In this document: piece by piece, positions 26,688 to 36,205 of the stretch
How positions within the stretch are numbered: the stretch's first letter is position 1
Layout: the number at the start of each line of letters is the position of its first letter
NCBI GenBank assembly: GCA_903932145.1
Contig: CAIZFE010000114.1
Location: forward strand, 1 to 64,000
Direction: 5' to 3'
Source: an uncultured Rhodopila sp.
GTDB lineage: Bacteria; Pseudomonadota; Alphaproteobacteria; Acetobacterales; Acetobacteraceae
DNA length: 64,000 nucleotides
Translations under genes and position numbers: made by a program
Notes under the pieces: generated by a model
Seen by the model: only the letters and a program-made list of their open reading frames with translations
Told to the model about the DNA's origin: nothing
Database searches by the model: none

Positions 26688-27064
26688 TTTGGACGATGAT
26701 ACCCGTTTATAGCAGGCTGCTGGTCGGCTCGCTGGTCAGTTTCGCAGTGGGCCGCATGCCGGTATGCCAAGCGTGGATGCTCGGAAACGCCTCGCCGCTG
26801 GCGTATCTCTCCCGGCGTCGCTTCTGGCGATCCCCTACACCCGCCTGATGCACATCTACGAGCTGACGGACAGTCTATGGTCCGTCGTCGCCGCGGAGCA
26901 TGGCCGTGGCCGCTTCCATCGATCCGTTCTTCGACAGAGATGAGGCGCCCTGGACCATCATGATGGCCATCGCGCTGGTGTATTCGCTGCCGCCGGTCGC
27001 GGTCTGTTACGCGCTGTGGCGGTACATCGCCGGGGGTTTGAAAATGGGCGGCGTGAAGGGTTAG
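26688..27064 (+). pseudogene. Decayed MalG-like permease
   Basis: Pieces in different frames match the two MalG-like permeases in order: FWTMIPVYS (first helix), LVGSLVSFAVGRM, then in a shifted frame LAIPYTRLMHIYELTDSLWSVVAAE, and finally MAVAASIDPFFDRDEAPW through GGLKMGGVKG and a TAG at 27062-27064. At least two internal deletions and frame changes separate them. It is the remains of a further copy of the permease gene and implies the locus was once larger. Confidence 0.85.
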
Positions 27065-27323
27065 GCAGCCGGCGGTGTCCGCGGAAAACCAATGCATTGA
27101 CGGCGTAATCTCGTAATCACGCTTAATTGATAATAATCAGCGGAATAAACAAATACAGAATACATTATGAACAAACAGGCAAAGTTCCATGAAAGCCGGC
27201 TCGCAAAGCAAGCCTTTGGGTGACGGACGGTTCCAATCCCGAAAAAAAAAGCCGCCGTGCTAACCTTCCGTTAACCTTTTTCAGGCTTCCTGCCGCCTCG
27301 ACTAAATGGCGGAGGGTGTCTGA
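27065..27323 (+). promoter_or_regulatory. AT-rich upstream region of the soluble receptor, with a CtrA-like box
   Basis: The region is clearly AT-richer than its surroundings and holds no gene. At 27260-27274 CTAA-N7-TTAA differs by one base from the CtrA consensus TTAA-N7-TTAA; CtrA often controls motility and chemotaxis genes in alphaproteobacteria. The receptor start is preceded by GGAGGG. Assignment of the box is tentative. Confidence 0.4.
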
Positions 27324-28802
27324 ATGTTTGGGATCACAGAACGGCGAATGGCGGCAGCGCGTAAGCTGTCGGCCCTGAGTGGCTTGCGGGCGAACGTCAT
27401 GGTCGCGGATGCAGACCTGACGATCATGTATATGAACCCGGCGGTCATCGCCCTGCTGCGAAACGCCGAGGCGGATTTGCGGAAGGAGTTGCCGCGATTC
27501 AGCGTCGATACGTTGATCGGCAGCAACATCGACATCTTTCACAAAAACCCGTCGCATCAGCGTAATATGCTGTCGGCCCTGGAAGCGCCGCACAGCGCGA
27601 CGATCCGCGTTGGCAAACTGGTGTTCGATCTGCTGGTGACGCCGCTGTTCGAGAAACGTCAGCGCATTGGCTTCGTGGTCGAATGGTCCGACGCCAGCGC
27701 CCGCCTGCAAAACCTCGACTACGCCGCCCTGAATGACGCGATCAGCCGCTCGCAGGCGGTCGTCGAATTCACCGTCGATGGCATTATCGTCGATGCCAAC
27801 AGGAATTTTCTGTATACGATGGGATATACGATTGAGGAGATACGCGGCCAGCATCATCGAATGTTGGTCGAGCGGATACTCGCGGGCAGCCGGGAATACG
27901 AAGCGTTTTGGGACAATCTCCGCCGGGGTGAATTTCAAACCGGTCAATACAAGCGCCTGGGCAAGAATGGTAAAGAAGTCTGGATCGAGGGTGCCTATAA
28001 TCCGGTTATCGATGCCAACGGCAAAGTCACGAAAATCGTCAAATTCGCCACCGATATTTCCGCGCAGGCAGCGCTACTGGCGAATCTGAAGTCCCTGATC
28101 GATCTGAATTTTGGCGAAATCGACGGGGCCATCGACCTGTCCACATCGGAAGCTCGATCGGCGTCCGCCGCCGCCGGAGAAACGTCCGCCAACGTGCAAT
28201 CCGTCGCGGCCAGTGCGGAACAACTCGCCGCCTCGATCGGCGAGATTTCGCGCAGCATGGCCAATTCCCGTTCCGCCACCGAGAACGCGTTTGAACAGAT
28301 CCTGTCGGTGGGGAAAAACACCGAATCCCTGGCCAGCGCGGCACAGGCGATGAACGGCATTGTTGGACTGATCCGGTCGGTGGCCAGCCAGATCAATCTG
28401 TTGGCATTGAACGCAACGATCGAATCGGCTCGCGCTGGGGACGCCGGCAAGGGTTTCGCCGTGGTCGCGTCAGAGGTGAAAAATCTGGCGGTTCAGGCAG
28501 CCAAGGCAACGGAGCAGATTTCCACCGAAATCGAAGGGATCCAAACCACCTCCACCTCGGTCGCCGGTGCCCTGAGTGCGATCCGCGACGCCGTCACCAC
28601 GGTGCGCGAAAGCGTCGCCCTGACCGCCTCGGCGGTGGAGGAGCAAAGTGCGGTCACCCGCGACATGTCCGTCAACATGCAGAACGCATCGATGGCGGTC
28701 ACGACGGTGTCCACCAACATCACCGAGATTTCTTCCGCCGTCCTGCAAGCCTCGCAGGCCGTCGCCAAGACCAAGGAGGCCGCTCGGGTACTGGTTCGGT
28801 AA
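27324..28802 (+). CDS. Soluble PAS-PAS chemoreceptor
   Basis: A 492-aa methyl-accepting chemotaxis protein without any membrane segment, hence cytosolic. An N-terminal PAS-like domain spans about residues 18-120 ([19 protein letters not shown]). A second PAS at about 135-250 is the same type as the three in the che-operon receptor ([18 protein letters not shown] ... [13 protein letters not shown]). The receptor signalling domain has the tip [36 protein letters not shown] receptors of this kind may bind heme or flavin and report redox state or oxygen; the ligand is not visible here. It is a single gene, with a GC-rich palindrome at 28831-28849 after it. Confidence 0.92.
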   Translation: MFGITERRMAAARKLSALSGLRANVMVADADLTIMYMNPAVIALLRNAEADLRKELPRFSVDTLIGSNIDIFHKNPSHQRNMLSALEAPHSATIRVGKLVFDLLVTPLFEKRQRIGFVVEWSDASARLQNLDYAALNDAISRSQAVVEFTVDGIIVDANRNFLYTMGYTIEEIRGQHHRMLVERILAGSREYEAFWDNLRRGEFQTGQYKRLGKNGKEVWIEGAYNPVIDANGKVTKIVKFATDISAQAALLANLKSLIDLNFGEIDGAIDLSTSEARSASAAAGETSANVQSVAASAEQLAASIGEISRSMANSRSATENAFEQILSVGKNTESLASAAQAMNGIVGLIRSVASQINLLALNATIESARAGDAGKGFAVVASEVKNLAVQAAKATEQISTEIEGIQTTSTSVAGALSAIRDAVTTVRESVALTASAVEEQSAVTRDMSVNMQNASMAVTTVSTNITEISSAVLQASQAVAKTKEAARVLVR

Positions 28803-28830
28803 CGATTTGAGGTCGATACGATGCCGTCAT

Positions 28831-28849
28831 GGCCCGGCTTGTCCGGGCC
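28831..28849. terminator. GC-rich palindrome after the soluble receptor
   Basis: GGCCCGG and CCGGGCC flank a 5-nt CTTGT loop, 29 bp past the receptor stop. There is no U-run. The same palindrome type occurs at 5382-5402 and 51445-51467, so it may be a dispersed repeat used as a terminator. Confidence 0.5.
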
Positions 28850-28948
28850 AACGATCGCGGCACTGTCAGGTTATGGGTGGCCCTGACAAGCCTGACCATG
28901 ACGATAGTGAAATGGTATCAACCCGGCGCGATTATTATTGGGCGCCGC

Positions 28949-30325
28949 CTACGCCCCGTGCGCCTCGATCTGTCCGGCCTTGATCGCTTCCAGGAACACC
29001 AGCCAATCCGCCCGCGTCTGGGTCGCATAAGCCATGGCAAAACCGGCGATGGCGGAATCGAACGCCGTCCCGGTGCCGATATAGCCCGCCAGCTTCGCCG
29101 CATCGCCGGATCGCGCATGCGCCCGCGCCAACGTCACACCGCAAAGCGTGGCGTGGTACGGCAGTGCGCCCTCGGCCAGGTCGGAGCCAATCAGCGCCAG
29201 ACGGCTATCCTTCAACTGCCGGATGTAGCACTGCTGATCGTCCCCGCGATTATCCGTCCAGCCGAGGAACATGTCCGGCACCGTCTGCATGATCCGCTGC
29301 CCGACCACCACCCGCTGCCCCTGGTTCGCATAGGCGCTCGGTCCCGCGTAAGGCGCCAGCACCGACGTCTGGGCTTCTTTTAGTTGCAGCAGCAACGTCT
29401 GATCGTCGCGTGTGACGAACAGGCCAATGGCGCAGAATGTGCCGACACTGCCGACACCGACGACCTTGAACGCAACGTCAGCCAGCTCGTAACGATCCAG
29501 CAGGACCCGGCGTTCTTCGGGCAGCGACAGCTTGTAGGAGTCGAAGGCGGTGCGGGCGACGATTTCATGCGTATCGTCGCGCTGCCCGGACAGCGGAAAG
29601 ATCAACGGCGGTTTCTCCTTGATCCGCCATTGTCCCCTGGTTTTCTCGACCAATTTGGCATAGCCCGCATGCCCGGCCTCGATCGCCGTGTGCAGCCGTT
29701 TCAGTTCGCGGTCTCGCAGCTTGTCATCAGCGATACCGCCGAGAACTTCGGTCACATCGACCCGCGACCGCCAGGACGCCAACGGGTCCAGTTTGGCCAA
29801 TTGGTTCATGTGGCGGCGATATGCCTCCACCATCGCCGCCGCCAAAGACCGCGCGGTCTTATCGCCGAGGTCGCGCGACAGGGCATCGACCGCGAAGCTG
29901 GTGGCGAGGCGCTTCACGTCCCATTCGAACGGCGCCGGCAGGGTTTCGTCGAAATCATTGACGTCGAACACCGGCGTGCCCTCGGGCGAGGCAAAGGTGC
30001 CGAAATTCGCCAGATGGCAGTCGCCGCATGCCTGAACAGACAGCCCGCTTGCCGGTGTGTCCGCCAGATCGGCCGCCATGATGGCGGCGGCACCGCGGAA
30101 AAAGCCGAACGCCGAGGCGCGCATTCGGTCGTATCGGAGTGGCAGGAGGCTGGCGATGCGATGGCGGCCGGACTCGATCAGGATATCGACAGGATCGCGC
30201 CGCCCGGGCGGCGGTGCCCACAGGCTATGGACCCCTCTCGGCACACTCTTGCGCAAAACCTGGCCAGCCTGACGCCGCTCCGCCGCGGGAAGGACGGTGA
30301 CCGTCTGCATATGCTCCAAAGGCAT
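28949..30325 (-). CDS. DUF2252 family protein
   Basis: A 458-aa protein with DUF2252 landmarks: RYDRMRASAFGFFRGAA, CGDCHLANFGTF followed by FDVNDFDETLPAPFEWDVKRLATS, and a C-terminal kinase-like segment with LLLQLKEAQTS and the HATLCGVTLARAHARSGD motif. The family has a protein-kinase-like fold (HxxNFG and DFD-like motifs) but no settled function. The start at 30325 is an ATG; the longer frame to 30373 would need a TTG. A copy of its extreme C-terminus survives as a fragment at 26587-26685. Confidence 0.88.
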   Translation of the reverse strand: MPLEHMQTVTVLPAAERRQAGQVLRKSVPRGVHSLWAPPPGRRDPVDILIESGRHRIASLLPLRYDRMRASAFGFFRGAAAIMAADLADTPASGLSVQACGDCHLANFGTFASPEGTPVFDVNDFDETLPAPFEWDVKRLATSFAVDALSRDLGDKTARSLAAAMVEAYRRHMNQLAKLDPLASWRSRVDVTEVLGGIADDKLRDRELKRLHTAIEAGHAGYAKLVEKTRGQWRIKEKPPLIFPLSGQRDDTHEIVARTAFDSYKLSLPEERRVLLDRYELADVAFKVVGVGSVGTFCAIGLFVTRDDQTLLLQLKEAQTSVLAPYAGPSAYANQGQRVVVGQRIMQTVPDMFLGWTDNRGDDQQCYIRQLKDSRLALIGSDLAEGALPYHATLCGVTLARAHARSGDAAKLAGYIGTGTAFDSAIAGFAMAYATQTRADWLVFLEAIKAGQIEAHGA

Positions 30326-30430
30326 TGAGGCGTTTCCAGAGGGTTTCGGCGATTCACCCACTGATCTGATCAAACGGCAAGTGCGGAATCGGTGAATAGC
30401 GCATTCTTGGTCACATTTGTCTTGATACCG

Positions 30431-30883
30431 TCACAATAGCCAATCTGGCTTCCATAACCGAAGCAATACCAAAAGTGCCGCGCCGATCATCCCGGCGATC
30501 ACATCGTCGGCCATGATCCCGAACGCGCCATGCCGGCGGTCGGCCCAGCCCACCGGACCCAGTTTGGTAATGTCGAACAGCCTGAACAGGATGAAGGCCG
30601 CCAGCACCCCGGGGAGGGTCGGACGAGCCAGCGCCAGCATTGCGATCCATTGTCCGGCGAATTCGTCGATTGTCACCCAGCCGGGGTCGCCCTCGACGGA
30701 TGCGCGTTGAATGGCCAGATAGCCGCCGACGGTTGCCGCTAAAGCCGCAACCGCCAGCGCCCAAGGCGATAGCAGCATCAGGCCGGCGCCACTCACCACC
30801 GCTGCCGCCGACGCCACCGTTCCGGCGGCAAGCGGGGCGTAACCGGTCCCGAAGCCAGCCGCGATAAAACGAGCCAGCCTCAT
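30431..30883 (-). CDS. pgpA: Phosphatidylglycerophosphatase A
   Basis: A 150-aa membrane phosphatase with the PgpA signature: GFGTGYAPLAAGTVAS at the N-terminus, the acidic WVTIDEFAGQWIAM motif and FRLFDITKLGPVGWADRR. It removes phosphate from phosphatidylglycerol phosphate to give phosphatidylglycerol in the inner membrane. The ATG at 30883 overlaps the stop of the hydrolase gene (ATGA), so the two are coupled. Confidence 0.93.
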   Translation of the reverse strand: MRLARFIAAGFGTGYAPLAAGTVASAAAVVSGAGLMLLSPWALAVAALAATVGGYLAIQRASVEGDPGWVTIDEFAGQWIAMLALARPTLPGVLAAFILFRLFDITKLGPVGWADRRHGAFGIMADDVIAGMIGAALLVLLRLWKPDWLL

Positions 30884-31719
30884 GGGCAGTCCTCCAGGAA
30901 TGTCCGGATCGCCCCCAGGGCGGGCGGTTCGGTCAGGATCGGCGCGTGACCGATGCCGGGCAGGGTGACAACCCGCATGGAAGGATGCACCGTCTGCATG
31001 CGCGCGACCGTATCGGGCAACAGAATGTCGCTGACGGCGCCGCGTATCAATAGGACGGGACGTTGAGCCAACGCGCCGAACAGCGGCCAAAGATCAGGCG
31101 CCGGCCGGCTCAGCAACATGGCGATCCTGGTGTCCCAGACCGGATGAAACCGGCCGTCCGCGCCTTGGGCGTAGGTCAGTTCCGCCATACGTCGCCAAGC
31201 GCCCTCGGTGTCAAGCGACAGCGGCGGCAAGTTGGTTTGTAAGTAGGACACGCACGCATCCAGGCTTTCCAGCGCCGGGTCCTTGCCGACAAAGCCTCTG
31301 ACAAAGTCCGCGCCGCCGGACCCGATGTCCGGGCCGATGTCGTTCAGGACCGCGGCTCGGATCAGCCCCGGTCGGGCGACGGCGAGGCCCATGGACAGAA
31401 GGCCGCCGAAACTGGTGCCGATGGCAATGGCGCCATGGATGTGCAGCGCAGCGCAAACGTCCATCACGTCCCGGGCGCAGGCTTCCGGCGCATAACGTTC
31501 GATGTCGCGGGAGCGGCCAGACTCGCCTCGGCCCGGGTAATCGATGGCGATGATGCGGCGTTCCGATCCGATCGCGGGCGCCACGGCTTCGAAGTCGGCG
31601 CTGGTGCGGACCAGTCCCGGCAGGCACAGGATCGGCGGCAATCGGTGGCCGGCGTTCCATTCCAGGACGTGGATCGGCAGTCCGTCCCGGGCTGGGATCG
31701 TGTGTGTCACCGGGTCCAT
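30880..31719 (-). CDS. Alpha/beta hydrolase
   Basis: A 279-aa alpha/beta hydrolase: oxyanion-hole region PILCLPGLVRTSADF, strand-turn DYPGRGESG, nucleophile elbow GTSFGG (Ser) near residue 102, and a C-terminal GIGHAP with the catalytic His. No signal peptide is present. Substrate unknown; the family includes esterases, C-C hydrolases and haloperoxidase-like proteins. It overlaps the upstream lytic transglycosylase by 13 bp and the downstream pgpA by 4 bp, forming one tight operon. Confidence 0.88.
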   Translation of the reverse strand: MDPVTHTIPARDGLPIHVLEWNAGHRLPPILCLPGLVRTSADFEAVAPAIGSERRIIAIDYPGRGESGRSRDIERYAPEACARDVMDVCAALHIHGAIAIGTSFGGLLSMGLAVARPGLIRAAVLNDIGPDIGSGGADFVRGFVGKDPALESLDACVSYLQTNLPPLSLDTEGAWRRMAELTYAQGADGRFHPVWDTRIAMLLSRPAPDLWPLFGALAQRPVLLIRGAVSDILLPDTVARMQTVHPSMRVVTLPGIGHAPILTEPPALGAIRTFLEDCP

Positions 31720-33614
31720 TGTGTGCCGGTCAAAATCGGGGCGGGATCATGCCGGCCAGCGCGATACACCACGACGTTCTCGGTGACGCGCTGGACGTAG
31801 TTACGGGTCTCGGCGACCGGAATCATCTCAATCCAGTCCACCATGTCGATCGGGCCGGTCCTCGGATCGCCGTTGTCGCCCAGCCACTGCGCCACACGAT
31901 GCGGCCCGGCGTTGTAGGCGGCGGCGGCCAGCGGCAGGCAATTGTCAAACCGCGTCAGCATCTCCTGCAGATAGGCCGTGCCGAGGCGGATGTTATGGTT
32001 GGCGTCGGCGGTCAACGAGGGAAGCGACATCGGAATCCCAAGCTGCTTCGCCACGGCGGTCGCCGTCGGCGGCATCAACTGCATCAGCCCGCGCGCGCCG
32101 GACGGGCTGACGGCGGCAACATCGAAACTGCTTTCCTGCCGCATGATCCCCAGCGAGAACGCCGGATCGGGCGGCCCGGCCGGCTGGTATGGCACCGGCC
32201 AGCCATCGTGAGGCAACGCCAGCCCGTCGCGCCCCATACGCCGAGCGACGAATACCGCGCCGTCGGGCATGCCCGCGCGTAGGGCGAAGGTCGCGGTCAA
32301 CGCCCGTTCGGCGGCGATCGGCGCCAGTTCGTCCATGCGCGTCAGGAACGCCCGGGCGCGCTGTGGATCGCCCCAGGCAATCAACCATGCGGCGGCGCGC
32401 AGGACCTCATGGCCGGTGAACGCCAGCGCCGTGTCGGCCGTCCAGGCCGGGTCGCGCAACGCGCCGATCCGCGTGGCCGGGGCTTCTCCCAATGCAAGCG
32501 TCGAGAGCTGGCCGTAAAACGTAGTCGGCCACGCCGCCGATTGCGCGTATTCGGGGCGCGGGTCCTTCCCGGCGTCGGCCGCAACCCGTGCCAACCAATA
32601 ATGCGCCCGGCTTTGCGTGATGATCGCATGCGAGTCGGTCAGCTTCTGGAAATGGACTGCTGCCGCCGCCGGATCATGCAGCATCCGCAGAGCAATGAAG
32701 CCGGCCAGGAATTCGGCTTCCGCCCGGTTTTCATCGCTGGTCTGACTGTGCGCCATGACGACCGCGTAGGCGGTTTTTGGATCGCCATCGTGCAGCAGCT
32801 TGCGGGCCAGTAGATTCCGCTCCGGCCAAAACGCCGGAACATTATCGGCATCGGCGGTTCGGACCAACAGCGCGGCGGCGTCGGCGGTATGATCGGTGCG
32901 GCGCAGGGACCGCGCGCGGTCCAGCGTCAGGCCCGGGTCGGCGCGTTGTGCTGATGGCAACGCGGCCACCAGGGCCTCGGTCGCGGGGTCATCGCGTCTG
33001 GCGGCGAGGCGTGCCTGCGCGGCGGGCTGGCGCGCGGGATCGAGACGCGGGATCTGCCGCGCTGCGGCGGCCGGATCGGACAGCCACGCCAGACGCTGAA
33101 ACCGGGCCCATTGGTCGTCGGCGGTGACGATGCCGTCCCAGCGCAGCCGGAAGCTGGACTCCCCGTTCGCTGAGTCGATCGCATTGACCCAGGCCTGGCG
33201 GGCCAGGACGTTGGCGTCAGCGGTGCGCCCGGCGTTGGCGATGGCTTCGGCACAGCGCAGCATGGCGGTGGCAAGTGTCGGTGCCGGGTTGCATTGAGAC
33301 AGGACGGCGGCGTCGTCCGGGTCCGAGGTAATCGCTTCCTGCCGGCGGCGTTCCAGCATGGCCTGTGCGGGCCAATCCGGATTGCGTTGCATGAAGTCGG
33401 CGATCTCGGACGACGTGGCGGCGCCGGGCGCGCGCAAACGCAAATACAGCACCAGTTTTTCCGCCACGGGATCGGCCACCCGGGCGGCTTCAGCTTGCGC
33501 CTCGGCCCAGCGGTCGGCCTTGACAGCGGCCAGCGGATTGGGCGGTTGCGCGTGCGCATGCACGGCCAAAACACAGGCGAGGCCGGCGAGAAAGCAGCGA
33601 ATCGGAACGGGCAT
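31707..33614 (-). CDS. Soluble lytic murein transglycosylase (Slt-type)
   Basis: A 635-aa periplasmic enzyme with a signal peptide ending near AVHAHAQ. A long helical superhelix domain of TPR-like repeats covers residues 25-450. The C-terminal lysozyme-like SLT domain has the catalytic Glu in [10 protein letters not shown] and [23 protein letters not shown] and [11 protein letters not shown]. It cleaves peptidoglycan to 1,6-anhydro-muropeptides during wall turnover. The ATG at 33614 is preferred over a TTG five codons earlier. It is the first gene of the operon with the hydrolase and pgpA, and is divergent from dapA. Confidence 0.93.
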   Translation of the reverse strand: MPVPIRCFLAGLACVLAVHAHAQPPNPLAAVKADRWAEAQAEAARVADPVAEKLVLYLRLRAPGAATSSEIADFMQRNPDWPAQAMLERRRQEAITSDPDDAAVLSQCNPAPTLATAMLRCAEAIANAGRTADANVLARQAWVNAIDSANGESSFRLRWDGIVTADDQWARFQRLAWLSDPAAAARQIPRLDPARQPAAQARLAARRDDPATEALVAALPSAQRADPGLTLDRARSLRRTDHTADAAALLVRTADADNVPAFWPERNLLARKLLHDGDPKTAYAVVMAHSQTSDENRAEAEFLAGFIALRMLHDPAAAAVHFQKLTDSHAIITQSRAHYWLARVAADAGKDPRPEYAQSAAWPTTFYGQLSTLALGEAPATRIGALRDPAWTADTALAFTGHEVLRAAAWLIAWGDPQRARAFLTRMDELAPIAAERALTATFALRAGMPDGAVFVARRMGRDGLALPHDGWPVPYQPAGPPDPAFSLGIMRQESSFDVAAVSPSGARGLMQLMPPTATAVAKQLGIPMSLPSLTADANHNIRLGTAYLQEMLTRFDNCLPLAAAAYNAGPHRVAQWLGDNGDPRTGPIDMVDWIEMIPVAETRNYVQRVTENVVVYRAGRHDPAPILTGTQWTR

Positions 33615-33703
33615 GCACCCTTCTAGCAAGTCCAGGGTTGCGGCGCATCCATCACGCGCCTAGTTTCCGCTGCTTATCTATAAAGCCGGATCGGGAGAGG
33701 GCT

Positions 33704-34582
33704 ATGTTCAAGGGATCGCTCGTCGCGTTGATCACCCCCATGCGGGAAGATGGGTCCGTCGACGAGAAAGCTTTTGCGAATTTCGTGGAGTGGCAGATCC
33801 AGGAAGGCACCCACGGGATTGTTCCCGTCGGCACCACCGGTGAAAGCCCCACATTGTCGCACGCCGAACACAAGCGGGTGGTGGAGATCGCGATCGCGGT
33901 CTCGGCTGGCCGGATTCCGGTGATCGCCGGCGCCGGGTCCAACAGCACTTCAGAAGCGATCGAATTGGCGCGCCATGCCAAGGAAGCCGGTGCGGATGCC
34001 GCGCTGATCGTGACGCCGTACTACAACAAGCCGACGCAAGAGGGCATGTTTCTGCACTACACCGCCATCGCCGACGCGGTGGATATCCCCATCATCATCT
34101 ACAACATTCCGCCGCGTTCGGTGGTGGACATGAGTGTCGAGACGATGGCCAGGTTGGCGAAGCACCGGAACATCATCGGCGTGAAGGACGCGACCGCCAA
34201 TCTGGTGCGGCCGCTGCACACGCGTCGCGCCATCGGGGCCGATTTCTGCCAGTTGTCGGGTGAGGATCACACCGCCCTGTCGTTCAACGCGGCCGGCGGT
34301 GTCGGCTGTATCAGCGTGACGGCGAACGTGGCGCCCCGGCTGTGCAGCGAGATGCAGACCGCCTGGGCCGAGGGTCGGTTGGCCGACGCGATGGCGATCC
34401 AAAACCGTCTGGTGCCGCTGCACGACGCGCTGTTCAGCGAGACCAGTCCGGGACCGGTGAAGTATGCCGCCTCGCTGATGGGCAAGACCTCCGAACGCTG
34501 CCGCCTGCCGCTGGCCCCGATCATGGGACCAACGCGCGAACGGGTGAAGGCGGCGATGGCCGAAGTCGGGTTGCTGAACTGA
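33704..34582 (+). CDS. dapA: 4-hydroxy-tetrahydrodipicolinate synthase
   Basis: A 292-aa TIM-barrel aldolase with the DapA signatures: [14 protein letters not shown] near residue 44, the catalytic Tyr region [23 protein letters not shown] and the Schiff-base lysine in [10 protein letters not shown]. It condenses pyruvate with aspartate semialdehyde in lysine and meso-diaminopimelate synthesis. The ATG at 33704 follows GGGAGAGG. The divergent neighbour is a peptidoglycan lytic enzyme. Confidence 0.95.
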   Translation: MFKGSLVALITPMREDGSVDEKAFANFVEWQIQEGTHGIVPVGTTGESPTLSHAEHKRVVEIAIAVSAGRIPVIAGAGSNSTSEAIELARHAKEAGADAALIVTPYYNKPTQEGMFLHYTAIADAVDIPIIIYNIPPRSVVDMSVETMARLAKHRNIIGVKDATANLVRPLHTRRAIGADFCQLSGEDHTALSFNAAGGVGCISVTANVAPRLCSEMQTAWAEGRLADAMAIQNRLVPLHDALFSETSPGPVKYAASLMGKTSERCRLPLAPIMGPTRERVKAAMAEVGLLN

Positions 34583-34746
34583 TCGATTTGTCTGAGGCTA
34601 TTGTCGTCCCGAAGCGGTTGCCGTGATGCGCGCGCCTGTCCGTCCCGTCATGGTGGTCGAAGGCCTACCATCCACGTCTTGCGAGTTCACCATGCGGGAA
34701 GCCGTTGATGGCGGCCTTGCCGTCGCCATAACGATCGGACAACCCC

Positions 34747-35235
34747 ATGGCCGCTAACGACAAAAAGAAAACCGGCCTGATCTCCCACGGCATCGCGGCG
34801 CAGAACCGCAAGGCGCGCTTCGACTATTCCATCGGCGAGACGATGGAAGCCGGCATGGTCCTGAAGGGGCCGGAGGTTAAATCGTTGCGCCTCGGCCGAG
34901 CGACGCTGACCGAAGCCTGGGCCGGCGAGCGGGAAGGGGAGATGTGGCTGTTCAACTCCTACATCCCCGAATACCAGGGCGGTGTGCTGTCGCGGTTCGA
35001 ACCGCGGGCGCCGCGGAAGTTACTGCTGAAGAAGAAGCAGATCGTGCAGTTGCTGACCGCGGTTGCGAAACAGGGCGCGACGCTGGTGCCGTTACAGATC
35101 CATTTCAACGACCAGGGACGCGCGAAAGTGCTGCTGGGTGTTGGCCAGGGACGCCAGAAGCACGACAAGCGCGAGGCGATCAAGGATCGTGACTGGAAGC
35201 GGGACAAGGCGCGGTTGATGAGCCACCGGGGGTAG
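34747..35235 (+). CDS. smpB: SsrA-binding protein SmpB
   Basis: A 162-aa tmRNA-binding protein: [39 protein letters not shown] at the N-terminus (quoted in part as the family core), an OB-fold with GKAR-type basic residues, and a basic C-terminal tail ([21 protein letters not shown]) that enters the ribosome. It works with tmRNA in rescuing stalled ribosomes. I looked for a tmRNA gene nearby and did not see one. It follows dapA by about 165 bp. Confidence 0.95.
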   Translation: MAANDKKKTGLISHGIAAQNRKARFDYSIGETMEAGMVLKGPEVKSLRLGRATLTEAWAGEREGEMWLFNSYIPEYQGGVLSRFEPRAPRKLLLKKKQIVQLLTAVAKQGATLVPLQIHFNDQGRAKVLLGVGQGRQKHDKREAIKDRDWKRDKARLMSHRG

Positions 35236-35260
35236 CCGGGTTTTTAAAGACGACTATCCT

Positions 35261-35662
35261 TCAAACGCCCAACCGCTCGATATTCAACCGATACCTTCTC
35301 GTCAGTTCGATCGTGGTTTCATACAGTTCCTGACGCAACCGGACGGAAGCGAAGGCAATCACGCCCTGGTTGCTTGCCCGCAGGTCCGGAAACCATGCGT
35401 CTGTCAGCGGAACGGTCGCCTGCCGATTGAGATGCAGCCGGACAGCGCGCTGCTGACCGAGTCCGATAGCTTCCTCACGCGTAAAAATCCGCACGCCAAA
35501 CGGCAGTGGTGTCGCCGGAGGCCACGGTTGGGAGGTGGTGTAGGCGATCAGTGCCAGCGGCGGCCGAACCGCGAGGCAATAGCCTATATGCAAAAGCCCC
35601 GGTTCGCGGGGCTTTTGGGGGGGCGGAAACAGCACATGGACGAACGCGCCTTCCCCGATCAC
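35261..35662 (-). CDS. PemK/MazF-like toxin candidate
   Basis: A 133-aa protein whose pattern (PGLLHIGYCLAV, ALIAYTTSQPWP, GVRIFTREEAIGLGQ, VPLTDAWFPDL) resembles the beta-barrel PemK/MazF-like growth inhibitors. The relation is my reading and is moderate. It follows the ribbon-helix-helix gene by 10 bp on the same strand, the layout of a type II toxin-antitoxin operon. Oddly, a canonical terminator-like hairpin (35592-35616) lies inside codons 16-24, so either the start is further downstream or expression of this gene is attenuated. Confidence 0.5.
   Translation of the reverse strand: MIGEGAFVHVLFPPPQKPREPGLLHIGYCLAVRPPLALIAYTTSQPWPPATPLPFGVRIFTREEAIGLGQQRAVRLHLNRQATVPLTDAWFPDLRASNQGVIAFASVRLRQELYETTIELTRRYRLNIERLGV
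35592..35616 (-). terminator. Terminator-like hairpin within the toxin 5' region
   Basis: AAAAGCCCC and GGGGCTTTT form a perfect 9-bp stem with a 7-nt loop, T-rich on the outgoing side in both directions. It lies about 60 bp past the antitoxin stop and inside the first codons of the putative toxin. It could uncouple toxin from antitoxin expression, and on the plus strand it could end transcripts coming from smpB. Confidence 0.6.
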
Positions 35663-35672
35663 GGTGCTGGTT

Positions 35673-36014
35673 TCACTCTGAGTCGGGAATGGAGAACAGC
35701 ACGTCCATCAAGGCCGAGCGTTCGGCATATCGTTCGTCTGATTCACCTTCAGTCCTGACCAACGGGCCAGGTGTCAGCGCGGCAGCCTTCGGCGGGACGA
35801 ACATCGTGATCACGCGGGCAGCTTCTTCTTTCGCCTCCATATCCCGAAGGACGGCTGTCTCCACGAAGTTGGTGACAGTCCGGTTTTCCGCGCGTGCCAG
35901 AATTTCGAGGCGTTTGAACCGATCCGCATCCAAACGGAGGGTAACCGGAACTTTCGTTCCGGTTCGGCCGGTGGACGGCGTGCTGACCGTTGAAGCCTTG
36001 GAAGCGTTTGTCAT
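35673..36014 (-). CDS. Ribbon-helix-helix antitoxin-like protein
   Basis: A 113-aa protein with a Ser/Thr-rich N-terminal tail, then a CopG/Arc-like ribbon-helix-helix at about residues 24-60 (KVPVTLRLDADRFKRLEILARAENRTVTNFVETAV) and an acidic-basic C-terminal part that could cover a toxin. The ATG at 36014 is chosen because earlier in-frame ATGs fall within the operator-like decamer repeats. It likely binds those repeats as an autorepressor, together with the downstream PemK-like protein. Family identity of the DNA-binding fold is good; toxin pairing is inferred. Confidence 0.65.
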   Translation of the reverse strand: MTNASKASTVSTPSTGRTGTKVPVTLRLDADRFKRLEILARAENRTVTNFVETAVLRDMEAKEEAARVITMFVPPKAAALTPGPLVRTEGESDERYAERSALMDVLFSIPDSE

Positions 36015-36017
36015 GGC

Positions 36018-36067
36018 ATCTTTATGCATCTTTATGAATCTTATTGCTACCCGTATTTGAGCGCCAA
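36018..36067 (-). promoter_or_regulatory. Tandem decamer operator and promoter of the RHH/toxin pair
   Basis: CATCTTTATG occurs twice in direct tandem (36018-36027, 36028-36037), with a degenerate third AATCTTATTG next to it. Ten-bp spacing puts all copies on one DNA face, the classic arrangement for ribbon-helix-helix dimers. On the minus strand TTGGCG (36067-36062) and TAAGAT (36043-36038), 18 bp apart, form a plausible promoter that the repeats would cover downstream of the -10. Confidence 0.55.
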
Positions 36068-36205
36068 TCACCTGCTTCGCTCTTGCCCGCGCCGCGCCTT
36101 CTGCCTAGGGTCCGGCCGCCGCTTGTCGGCTATCAGCCAAAAAAAGCGTATCGACCGATTGGACACGTCGTCCAGCCGAGCCGCGCGCGCAGATTAGGAA
36201 CGCCC

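Noticed and set aside
34583-35260. Search for a tmRNA (ssrA) gene beside smpB
   Set aside because: No tRNA-Ala-like acceptor ends or tag reading frame could be found in the flanks.
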